Assembly: GCA_002399235.1 (NCBI GenBank) | Contig: DHDH01000016.1 | Coordinates: forward strand, 113,910 to 139,959 | DNA: 26,050 nucleotides | Origin: Firmicutes bacterium UBA4881 | GTDB lineage: Bacteria > Bacillota > DTU065 | Reading direction: 5' to 3' | In this document: positions 7,049 through 14,328 of the stretch, in pieces | How the letters are laid out: each line of letters begins with the position of its first letter | Numbering within the stretch: the stretch's first letter is position 1 | Translations under genes and position numbers: made by a program | Notes under the pieces: generated by a model | What the model was told of the DNA's origin: nothing | The model's input: only the letters and a program-made list of their open reading frames with translations | Database searches by the model: none

Positions 7049-8934
7049 TGGAAAAAATTAAAAATGTTTATGAGTTAGCTCAATTAAAAGATAAATACCA
7101 AAAAGAATTCGAAGAAATTAAGTTACGCGTTCTAGTATGTGCAGGAACTGGTTGTGTTGCTGGTGGTTCTTTAGACGTTTTCGCAGAATTTAAGCGACTA
7201 ATCGGTGAAATGGGAATCGATGTCGATTGTGAACTTGACCATGAAGATAGCTGCGCAAAAGGTGTTAAAGTAGCTAAGAGTGGTTGTCATGGCTTCTGCG
7301 CACAAGGTCCATTAGTGAGAATTGAACCTGCAGATATTCTTTATACACATGTCAAAGTTGCTGATGTAGAAGAGATCGTCAAGGAAACTTTGCTAAAAGG
7401 TAATGTAGTTGAAAGACTAACCTATACAAATCCTATGACTGGCGAAAAATTTGCTAAAGAACACGAAATTCCTTTTTACAAAAAGCAACTACGTCGTGCT
7501 TTAGCTAACTGTGGTACCATTGATCCTGAGTCTTTAGAAGAGTATATTGCTCATGAAGGCTACAATGGTCTTGGTAACGCACTAATCAAAACTCCAGAAG
7601 AAGTTATTAACGATGTTTTAGCATCGGGTCTTAGAGGTAGAGGTGGCGGAGGTTTCCCTACCGGTAAGAAATGGCAGTTTACTCGCATTGCCGAAGGCGA
7701 TAAGAAATATATTATTTGTAATGGTGACGAAGGCGATCCAGGTGCCTTTATGGATCGTTCTGTCTTAGAAGGAGATCCCCACAGGGTAGTCGAGGGTATG
7801 GCCATTGCAGGTTATGCTGTTGGTGCAGATGAAGGATATATCTATGTACGTGCTGAGTATCCAATGGCAATTAAGAGATTAAAGATTGCTATCAAAGAAG
7901 CCGAAGAGGCTGGTTTATTAGGCGAAAATATCTTAGGCACTAATTTTAATTTTTCTTTGCATATTAAAGAAGGCGCTGGCGCCTTTGTTTGTGGTGAAGA
8001 GACTGCACTTATCGCTTCTATCGAAGGTAAGCGTGGCATGCCTAATCCAAAGCCACCGTTTCCTGCTAACAAAGGTCTTTATGGTTGTCCTACAGTCATT
8101 AACAACGTTGAGACCTTTGCTAATGTACCGATGATTCTCAATAAAGGTGTGGAATATTTCCGCAGTGTAGGTGTTCCTAATAACCCTGGAACAAAAACTT
8201 TTGCTCTTACTGGCCAAGTTGCCAACACCGGTCTTATCGAAGTACCAATGGGTACAACCTTACGGGAGATCGTTTTTGACATCGGTGGAGGTATCCTTGG
8301 TAACCGTAAGTATAAGGCAGTTCAAATCGGTGGCCCATCTGGTGGTTGTTTAACCGAGGATCATCTAGATATACAACTAGACTTTGATTCCTTGAAGACT
8401 GTAGGAGCTATGATTGGTTCAGGTGGTCTTGTCGTTATGGATGAGAAAACCTGTATCGTCGAAGTTGCTCGCTTCTTTATGAACTTTACCCAAAATGAAT
8501 CTTGTGGTAAATGCGTCTTATGCCGTGAAGGTACCAAACGCATGTTGGAGATATTAGAGAAGATAGTTAATGGTAAAGGTACTACCGAAGATCTCGATCT
8601 TTTAACCGAATTAGGCGAAACTATTAAAGATGGTTCTTTATGTGGTTTAGGTAAAACTGCTCCTAACCCAGTACTCACAACCATGAAGTATTTTAAGGAA
8701 GAATATCTCCATCACGTGGAAAACAAGATTTGTGACGCTAAAGTCTGTGCAGCACTTAAGGTATATCAGGTTAATCCATCTAAGTGTAAGGGTTGCACAC
8801 GTTGTGCTCGAGTTTGCCCTGTTGGTGCAATTTCCGGTAAAGTTAAAGAAGTACATTCCATCGATGTGCTAAAGTGCATTAAATGCGGTGCTTGTGCATC
8901 ATCTTGTGCCTTCGATGCCATAGAGGAGGTTTAA
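7048..8934 (+). CDS. hydB: NADH-linked [FeFe] hydrogenase subunit HydB (NuoF-like)
   Basis: The 628-residue diaphorase subunit that binds NAD(H) and FMN. Domains in order: an N-terminal thioredoxin-like [2Fe-2S] domain (about residues 25-115; CAGTGC and CHGFC), the NuoF FMN/NADH core with GLRGRGGGGFPTG (about 193-205) and NGDEGDPGAF (about 225-234), an SLBB region, a [4Fe-4S] site in ESCGKCVLC (about 485-493), and a C-terminal pair of [4Fe-4S] motifs (CKGCTRCARVCP, CIKCGACASSCA). This domain order is that of HydB from electron-bifurcating hydrogenases, in which the FMN is the likely bifurcation site. It sits between hydC and hydA, with 4 nt to hydA. Bifurcation is inferred from architecture and gene order. 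Confidence 0.94.
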   Translation: MEKIKNVYELAQLKDKYQKEFEEIKLRVLVCAGTGCVAGGSLDVFAEFKRLIGEMGIDVDCELDHEDSCAKGVKVAKSGCHGFCAQGPLVRIEPADILYTHVKVADVEEIVKETLLKGNVVERLTYTNPMTGEKFAKEHEIPFYKKQLRRALANCGTIDPESLEEYIAHEGYNGLGNALIKTPEEVINDVLASGLRGRGGGGFPTGKKWQFTRIAEGDKKYIICNGDEGDPGAFMDRSVLEGDPHRVVEGMAIAGYAVGADEGYIYVRAEYPMAIKRLKIAIKEAEEAGLLGENILGTNFNFSLHIKEGAGAFVCGEETALIASIEGKRGMPNPKPPFPANKGLYGCPTVINNVETFANVPMILNKGVEYFRSVGVPNNPGTKTFALTGQVANTGLIEVPMGTTLREIVFDIGGGILGNRKYKAVQIGGPSGGCLTEDHLDIQLDFDSLKTVGAMIGSGGLVVMDEKTCIVEVARFFMNFTQNESCGKCVLCREGTKRMLEILEKIVNGKGTTEDLDLLTELGETIKDGSLCGLGKTAPNPVLTTMKYFKEEYLHHVENKICDAKVCAALKVYQVNPSKCKGCTRCARVCPVGAISGKVKEVHSIDVLKCIKCGACASSCAFDAIEEV

Positions 8935-8938
8935 TACA

Positions 8939-10939
8939 GTGGCTCAAACTATGTTCATAGATGGTAGACCTGTTGAATTTACCGATCAAAAGAACGTTTT
9001 AGAGGTAGTACGCAAAGCTGGTATTGAGCTACCTACATTCTGCTATCATTCTGAGCTTAGCGCTTATGGTGCTTGCCGTATGTGTGTAGTAGAAGTCGAT
9101 GGGATGGGTATTGTTGGCTCTTGCTCAACACCACCTAGAGAAGGAATGGTAGTTCGCACTAATACACCAAGATTGAGAAACATTCGTCGCATGGCTTTAG
9201 AGTTGCTTTTAGCTAACCATGATAGAGAATGTACCTCTTGTAATAAATCTGGTGCCTGTAAATTACAAGATCTAGCCAATCGGTTTGGTATTCGCCATGT
9301 CCGTTTTGGTAGTAGAGATAAAAAATTAGCTCTTGATCTTTCCAGCCCATCTATAGTTCGCGATCCAAATAAGTGTATTCTTTGCGGTGATTGCGTACGT
9401 GTCTGTAAAGAAATTCAAGGGATTGGCGTTTTAGATTTTGCTTTCCGTGGTTCCAATTCTCAGGTAATGCCTGCTTTTAACAAAGGTATGAGTGAAGTTG
9501 AGTGCGTTAACTGCGGCCAATGTGCTGTTGTTTGCCCAACAGGTGCTCTAACCGTGAAAAGTGAAACCGAAGTGGCTTGGGCGGCCTTAAATGATCCATC
9601 TAAGGTAGTAATTGCTCAAATTGCTCCGGCAGTCAGAGTAGCTATCGGCGAAATGTTTGGCCTTAACCCTGGCGATATTGGTTTGGGTCAACTCGTAGCT
9701 GCCTTAAAAATGATGGGCTTTAAAAAAGTCTTTGACACTTCATTCACTGCAGATCTAACAGTAATGGAAGAAACTCATGAATTTATTGATCGTCTGACTA
9801 AGGGTGAGAAGATGCCCCAATTTACTTCTTGCTGTCCTGCTTGGGTAAAATATGTGGAGCAGTTCCATCCAGAGCTACTTGAGAACCTCTCAACTTGCCG
9901 CTCACCTCAAGGTATGTTTGGTAGCATTGTTAAGACCTATCTAGCTAAAAAGATGAAGATTGATCCGGAAAACATCTTCTTTGTCTCTATCATGCCTTGT
10001 ACAGCTAAAAAGTTTGAGGCTAAGAGACCAGAGCTTGCTCACGATGGTCATCCTGATGTTGATCTGGTACTCACCACTCAAGAAGTTGGCGCTATGATTA
10101 AAGAAGCTGGTATCGACTTTAAGAATCTTGAAGTTGAAGCTTTAGATATGCCTTTTGGTTTTACTAGTGGTGCTGGTGTAATCTTTGGCGCATCAGGCGG
10201 TGTTGCTGAAGCAGCCTTAAGAGCAGCTGCAGACATCTTAACCGGTGAGGATGTTGGTAACGTAGATTTTGTAGCTGTAAGAGGTTTAGAAGGTCTTAAA
10301 GAAGCTAAGGTTGATGTTGCTGGTAAGTCAGTAAGAGTTGCTGTGGTAAATGGTTTAGCTAACGCTAAACAATTGATAGAAAATATTCAAAGTGGCGCTG
10401 CAGAATATGATTTAATTGAGATTATGGCATGTCCTGGTGGTTGTATAGGTGGAGCAGGACAACCAATTCCCAATGAAAAGCAGATTAGAGAAAAGCGTGC
10501 TAAAGGCATTTACAAGGCTGACAAAATGCAACAATTGAGAAAATCACAGCAGAACCCTTTAGTAGCCAAGTTGTATGAAAATTGGTTGGAGAAACCGAAC
10601 AGTGAGTTGGCCCATGAGATGCTCCATACTCATTACCATTCCCGTCGTCGTATCGCTGGGCAGAATATCTCTCTTAATGAATCTTCTAATGAGAAACTTT
10701 ATGTAGGAGTTTGTGTTGGTACTTGCTGTTATTTGCACGGTTCCTACGATCTATTGCATAAACTAAGAGGGATACTGGCTGAACAGAATTTAAACGATAA
10801 GGTTAATCTAGAAGCAACTTTCTGCTTTGAAAACTGTGCTAACGCTCCTTCTGTTAAGATTGGCGATGAGGTTGTTAGTGTAGATTTAGAAAAGCCAGAA
10901 CAGCTAATAGATCTAATCCGTGCTAAAGTAAATAAGTAA
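8939..10939 (+). CDS. hydA: NADH-linked, probably electron-bifurcating [FeFe] hydrogenase catalytic subunit HydA
   Basis: The 666-residue catalytic subunit that makes or uses H2. In order it has an N-terminal [2Fe-2S] domain (CYHSELSAYGACRMC, about residues 35-50), a His-Cys3 cluster region (CTSCNKSGAC), two [4Fe-4S] motifs (CILCGDCVRVC, CVNCGQCAVVCP), the H-domain and a C-terminal thioredoxin-like [2Fe-2S] domain (CVGTCC...CFENC). H-cluster ligands are C299, C354, C498 and C502; the proton-transfer Cys298 is present (TSCCPAW, MPCTAKK, ACPGGC), unlike in the upstream sensory protein. The added C-terminal domain and the hydC-hydB-hydA order fit group A3, NADH- and ferredoxin-coupled enzymes. 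The GTG start has GAGGAGGT 8 nt upstream. A strong terminator follows about 65 nt after the stop. Confidence 0.95.
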   Translation: MAQTMFIDGRPVEFTDQKNVLEVVRKAGIELPTFCYHSELSAYGACRMCVVEVDGMGIVGSCSTPPREGMVVRTNTPRLRNIRRMALELLLANHDRECTSCNKSGACKLQDLANRFGIRHVRFGSRDKKLALDLSSPSIVRDPNKCILCGDCVRVCKEIQGIGVLDFAFRGSNSQVMPAFNKGMSEVECVNCGQCAVVCPTGALTVKSETEVAWAALNDPSKVVIAQIAPAVRVAIGEMFGLNPGDIGLGQLVAALKMMGFKKVFDTSFTADLTVMEETHEFIDRLTKGEKMPQFTSCCPAWVKYVEQFHPELLENLSTCRSPQGMFGSIVKTYLAKKMKIDPENIFFVSIMPCTAKKFEAKRPELAHDGHPDVDLVLTTQEVGAMIKEAGIDFKNLEVEALDMPFGFTSGAGVIFGASGGVAEAALRAAADILTGEDVGNVDFVAVRGLEGLKEAKVDVAGKSVRVAVVNGLANAKQLIENIQSGAAEYDLIEIMACPGGCIGGAGQPIPNEKQIREKRAKGIYKADKMQQLRKSQQNPLVAKLYENWLEKPNSELAHEMLHTHYHSRRRIAGQNISLNESSNEKLYVGVCVGTCCYLHGSYDLLHKLRGILAEQNLNDKVNLEATFCFENCANAPSVKIGDEVVSVDLEKPEQLIDLIRAKVNK

Positions 10940-11004
10940 ATTTATTGCGAACAAACGCTTTAAATACTACGCTTTAGCCCTACTGATAGTTATTGTTTAA
11001 CTCT

Positions 11005-11037
11005 AAGCCGGTGGGCACCTAGCCCTCCGGCTTTATT
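11005..11037 (+). terminator. Terminator of the hydrogenase operon
   Basis: AAGCCGG-T-GGG (11005-11015) pairs with CCC-T-CCGGCTT (11023-11033), 10 base pairs with one T-T mismatch around a 7-nt loop, followed by TATT. It is the most GC-rich hairpin in the window and separates hydA from the decarboxylase operon. Confidence 0.8.
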
Positions 11038-11086
11038 AAAGATAGAATAGAAATTACGGCAGGAATTACAAGTTTTATAAAGAAAA

Positions 11087-11106
11087 TTGCAGAGACGTAG
11101 CTGCAA
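11087..11106 (+). promoter_or_regulatory. Small hairpin just before the oadG ribosome binding site
   Basis: TTGCAG (11087-11092) and CTGCAA (11101-11106) form a 6-bp inverted repeat with an 8-nt spacer, abutting the GGAGGG that serves oadG. A TATAAA at 11076-11081 could be the -10 of the operon promoter, but I see no good -35. The hairpin could be an operator or could stabilise the mRNA 5' end. Confidence 0.3.
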
Positions 11107-11119
11107 AGGAGGGTGGAAA

Positions 11120-11365
11120 ATGGAAAACTTTGTTGAAGGCTTAGGAATAAGTGCTATTTGTATTATTGTTGTTTTTGCAACTCTTTTACTTTTGTCTTTC
11201 CTTATCAATATCCTTAAGAGCATACTAGGACCAAAAAAGAAAGAGAAATCGCTTCAACAGGTACAAACAACACTAAAATCACCTTCTAGTTTAGCGGGAA
11301 ATGATGATGAAGAATTAGCAGCAGTAATAGCTGCTGCTATCACTGCTTATGAAGAAAGCAAATGA
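11120..11365 (+). CDS. oadG: Na+-pumping decarboxylase gamma subunit (OadG family)
   Basis: An 81-residue OadG-type protein, the small membrane subunit that joins the carboxyltransferase to the membrane pump in sodium-translocating decarboxylases. One N-terminal membrane helix (about residues 9-32) is followed by a lysine-rich stretch (GPKKKEK) and a polar linker, then the acidic/alanine-rich tail DDEELAAVIAAAITAYEES typical of Firmicute OadG-like proteins. I chose ATG 11120 because AAAGGAGGG precedes it; an in-frame TTG at 11087 lies in the leader. The stop overlaps a spurious upstream ATG of the next frame, and the biotin carrier protein starts 14 nt later. OadG proteins vary in sequence, so the call leans on size, topology and neighbours. 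Confidence 0.85.
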   Translation: MENFVEGLGISAICIIVVFATLLLLSFLINILKSILGPKKKEKSLQQVQTTLKSPSSLAGNDDEELAAVIAAAITAYEESK

Positions 11366-11379
11366 GAGGATGGATAAAA

Positions 11380-11733
11380 ATGGCCAAACAATTTACAGTA
11401 AAAGTTAATGGTAAGAGTTTTGATGTTGTAGTCGAGGAGAAAGCAGGTAATGCTGTAGTAAGTCAGATTACACCTAAAGAAGAGGTAGTAGAAACTCCTG
11501 CTTTTTCAGGCGAAGCTAGTGGTACTCCAGTTGTAGCACCTATGGGTGGCATGGTTAAGGATATTTTAGTTAAAGTTGGCGATAAAGTTGCCGATGGTGA
11601 TGTAGTAGCTATTGTAGAAGTTATGAAGATGGATACTGAAGTTACCGCAGAAGCAGCAGGTGTTGTTGAATCAATTCAAGCTACAAAAGGAACTAACTTA
11701 GAAAGCGGAGCAACTATTGTTACAATTAAATAA
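11380..11733 (+). CDS. Biotin carboxyl carrier protein of the Na+-pumping decarboxylase
   Basis: A 117-residue separate biotin carrier. The N-terminal part (MAKQFTVKVNGKSFDVVVEE) resembles the small domain preceding biotinyl domains in decarboxylase subunits. A linker with Pro, Glu and Val residues follows, then a complete biotinyl-lipoyl domain with the biotinylation motif EVMKM, so Lys83 should carry biotin. It ferries CO2 from the carboxyltransferase (alpha) to the membrane pump (beta). ATG 11380 is preferred because AGAGGA lies 9 nt upstream; an ATG at 11362 overlaps the oadG stop but lacks a good site. That it is a free-standing subunit agrees with the alpha subunit lacking its own biotinyl domain. 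Confidence 0.92.
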   Translation: MAKQFTVKVNGKSFDVVVEEKAGNAVVSQITPKEEVVETPAFSGEASGTPVVAPMGGMVKDILVKVGDKVADGDVVAIVEVMKMDTEVTAEAAGVVESIQATKGTNLESGATIVTIK

Positions 11734-11750
11734 GGTCGGAGGTAATTATA

Positions 11751-12887
11751 ATGATTGAAGGACTCGTTACTTTTTGGACCAGCTCCGGCCTAGCTAATTT
11801 AGATTTAGGTTCTTTTGCCATGATAGGTCTGGCCTGTGTCCTCTTTTACTTGGCCATTGTCAAGGACTATGAACCATTACTTTTAATTCCTATTGGCTTT
11901 GGTATGCTACTTGTAAACCTTCCAGAAACAGGTTTGATTACACCACCTAATATTTTGACTAAAGAACCTGGTGGTTTACTCTATTACCTTTATCAAGGTG
12001 TAGAATTGGGTATCTATCCTCCTTTAATCTTTTTAGGTATTGGAGCGATGACTGACTTTGGTGCCCTAATTGCTAATCCTAGAAGCCTTTTATTGGGTGC
12101 TGCAGCTCAACTTGGTATTTTCATTACCTTCTTGGGAGCACTTTTATTAGGTTTTAATCCTCAACAAGCAGCATCTATTGGTATTATTGGTGGTGCTGAC
12201 GGACCAACTGCGATCTTTTTAACTACTAAACTAGCCAAAGATCTACTTGGACCGATTGCGATTGCAGCTTATTCTTATATGGCGTTAGTGCCAATTATTC
12301 AACCTCCAATTATTAAAGCTCTTACTACCCCGGAAGAAAGAAAAGTTCGCATGACAGCCCTAAGACCTGTAAGCAAAGCCGAAAAGATTGTTTTCCCCAT
12401 TATGGTTACAATTGTAGGCAGCTTATTAGTTCCTTCCTCAGCTACTTTACTAGGTATGTTAATGCTTGGTAATCTTTTCCGTGAAGTAGTAGCTACAGAT
12501 AGATTAAGTGATACTGCTCAAAATGCTTTAATTAATATTGTCACTATCTTTTTAGGCCTCTCTGTTGGTACCAAAACTGAAGCTAGCAAATTTTTCAATC
12601 CAGAGTTTTTAAAGATTCTTCTCTTGGGACTTATCGCTTTCTCAGCCTCGACTGCAGGAGGTGTACTTTTTGGTAAGTTGATGTACAAACTATCAGGTGG
12701 TAAGGTAAACCCAATGATCGGTGCAGCTGGTGTCTCAGCTGTTCCTATGGCCGCTCGTGTTGTACAAAAACTTGGCCAAGAGGAAGATCCCAAAAATCAC
12801 CTGCTCATGCATGCTATGGGACCAAACGTAGCTGGGGTTATCGGTTCTGCTGTGGCTGCAGGTATGCTCTTAGCATTATTAGGATAA
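11751..12887 (+). CDS. oadB: Na+-translocating decarboxylase beta subunit (OadB family)
   Basis: The 378-residue integral membrane pump. It decarboxylates carboxybiotin and couples this to sodium export. Many hydrophobic helices span the whole chain. Conserved segments include IFLGIGAMTDFGALIANP (about residues 93-110), the Asp-containing GIIGGADGPTAIF (about 144-156) thought to act in Na+ transport, LGLSVGTKTEASKF and the C-terminal GPNVAGVIGSAVAAG. GGAGGT lies 7 nt before the ATG. The gene is in a tight four-gene operon with oadG and the biotin carrier before it and oadA 22 nt after it. Sequence alone cannot tell oxaloacetate from methylmalonyl-CoA or glutaconyl-CoA pumps; the alpha subunit decides. 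Confidence 0.94.
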   Translation: MIEGLVTFWTSSGLANLDLGSFAMIGLACVLFYLAIVKDYEPLLLIPIGFGMLLVNLPETGLITPPNILTKEPGGLLYYLYQGVELGIYPPLIFLGIGAMTDFGALIANPRSLLLGAAAQLGIFITFLGALLLGFNPQQAASIGIIGGADGPTAIFLTTKLAKDLLGPIAIAAYSYMALVPIIQPPIIKALTTPEERKVRMTALRPVSKAEKIVFPIMVTIVGSLLVPSSATLLGMLMLGNLFREVVATDRLSDTAQNALINIVTIFLGLSVGTKTEASKFFNPEFLKILLLGLIAFSASTAGGVLFGKLMYKLSGGKVNPMIGAAGVSAVPMAARVVQKLGQEEDPKNHLLMHAMGPNVAGVIGSAVAAGMLLALLG

Positions 12888-12909
12888 GATAACTGGAGGT
12901 GTTTAGTCA

Positions 12910-14217
12910 GTGACAAAAAAGATCGGAATTACTGAAACAATCCTACGTGATGCTCACCAATCTTTTATGGCTACTCGTATGACCACACCTGAGATGTTGG
13001 CAGTGGCAGAAGAGCTAGATAAAGTAGGCTATCATTCTTTAGAAGCCTGGGGTGGAGCAACGTTTGACTCATGTATACGTTTTCTTAACGAAGATCCCTG
13101 GGAAAGACTCAGACAACTAAGATCGAAGATTAAAAATACTAAGTTGCAGATGCTCTTAAGAGGTCAAAACCTTTTGGGCTACTCCCATTATGCTGATGAT
13201 GTTGTAGAAAAGTTTGTTGCCAAATCTATCGAAAACGGTATTGATATTGTACGCATCTTCGATGCACTAAACGATGTACGTAATTTAGAAACCGCTATGA
13301 AAGCTACTAAAAAGTATGGCGGTCATGCCCAAGCTACAGTAGTTTACACTACAAGCCCTGTGCATAATATCGAGCACTATGTTAAAACAGCTAAACAATT
13401 GGAAGCTATGGGTGCTGATTCCCTTTGCTTAAAAGATATGGCTGGTCTCTTAAAACCATATGAAGCTTACGAACTGATTAAAGCTCTTAAAGAGAACGTA
13501 GATTTGCCAATTCAACTCCATTCACACTGTACAACTGGTCTAGCACCAATGACTTATCTCAAGGCTATTGAGGCTGGAGTTGACGTAGTTGATACTTCAC
13601 TTTCAGCTTTAGCTGAGGGTAGTGGTCAACCAGCTACTGAATCTTTAGTTGCCACCCTTAACGATACAGAATTTAGCACTGGTCTTGATGTTAAATTGCT
13701 TGCCAAAATCAATAGACATTTTAAGACTGTAAGAGATAACCATAAAGATAAGCTAGTACAACCTTGGGTTAACGCCGAGATTCTGCAATATCAAATTCCT
13801 GGTGGTATGCTTTCTAACTTCTTTAGCCAACTAAAGGCAATGAAATTAGAACACAAGATCGACGAAGCTCTTGCAGAAGTTCCTAAGGTAAGAAAAGCCC
13901 TAGGTTATCCTCCTTTGGTCACACCAACTAGCCAAATTGTTGGTACCCAAGCTACAATGAACGTGGTTTCACCTAAAGGTCCTTGGTCGGTTGTAGCTGT
14001 AGAGGTTAAAAAATACCTTCAAGGTGAATATGGTCAACCACCTGGACCTATCGATGAAGATTTTAGACGTCAGATTATCGGCGATATGCCGGTAATTACC
14101 GATAGGCCAGCAAATCATATTCCACCTGCCTGGAATGATGCTAAAGCCAAGTATCCTACTTTAAGTGATGAAGAGATACTTTCAAGGCTCATGTTCCCTG
14201 AACTATTTAAAAATTAA
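12910..14217 (+). CDS. oadA: Oxaloacetate decarboxylase alpha subunit / pyruvate carboxylase subunit B-type carboxyltransferase
   Basis: A 435-residue carboxyltransferase that moves CO2 from oxaloacetate to biotin (or the reverse). It has a TIM-barrel HMGL-like domain with the signature ETILRDAHQS (residues 9-18), RGQNLLGYSHY, the active-site lysine segment LKDMAGLL, the metal-binding HSHCTTG and DTSLSALAEGSGQPATES, then a conserved carboxyltransferase domain to the end. There is no C-terminal biotinyl domain; that function is supplied by the separate carrier in the operon. The GTG start has GGAGGT 9 nt upstream. The RDAHQS motif identifies the pyruvate/oxaloacetate class rather than methylmalonyl-CoA decarboxylase, whose alpha subunit is an acyl-CoA carboxyltransferase. 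The likely net reaction is oxaloacetate to pyruvate plus CO2, driving Na+ export. Confidence 0.92.
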   Translation: MTKKIGITETILRDAHQSFMATRMTTPEMLAVAEELDKVGYHSLEAWGGATFDSCIRFLNEDPWERLRQLRSKIKNTKLQMLLRGQNLLGYSHYADDVVEKFVAKSIENGIDIVRIFDALNDVRNLETAMKATKKYGGHAQATVVYTTSPVHNIEHYVKTAKQLEAMGADSLCLKDMAGLLKPYEAYELIKALKENVDLPIQLHSHCTTGLAPMTYLKAIEAGVDVVDTSLSALAEGSGQPATESLVATLNDTEFSTGLDVKLLAKINRHFKTVRDNHKDKLVQPWVNAEILQYQIPGGMLSNFFSQLKAMKLEHKIDEALAEVPKVRKALGYPPLVTPTSQIVGTQATMNVVSPKGPWSVVAVEVKKYLQGEYGQPPGPIDEDFRRQIIGDMPVITDRPANHIPPAWNDAKAKYPTLSDEEILSRLMFPELFKN

Positions 14218-14224
14218 TAATTTT

Positions 14225-14256
14225 AAGCTGCCAGCTTTTAGTTGGCAGCTTTTTTT
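14225..14256 (+). terminator. Terminator of the oad operon
   Basis: AAGCTGCCA (14225-14233) and TGGCAGCTT (14243-14251) form a perfect 9-bp stem with a 9-nt loop, ending in a run of seven T (14250-14256). A textbook intrinsic terminator 8 nt after the oadA stop. Confidence 0.9.
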
Positions 14257-14328
14257 GGAGGGAAAAAGTATTAAGAAGAAAGGAATTGTTAGCTAATTAA
14301 GGAAATTAAAACGCTGGGGGGGAGATAG

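Noticed and set aside
7560..8856. Several long open frames opposite hydB, and a 60-codon one in another plus-strand frame
   Set aside because: They lie wholly inside the well-supported hydB gene, have no ribosome binding sites or recognisable domains, and follow from its codon usage.
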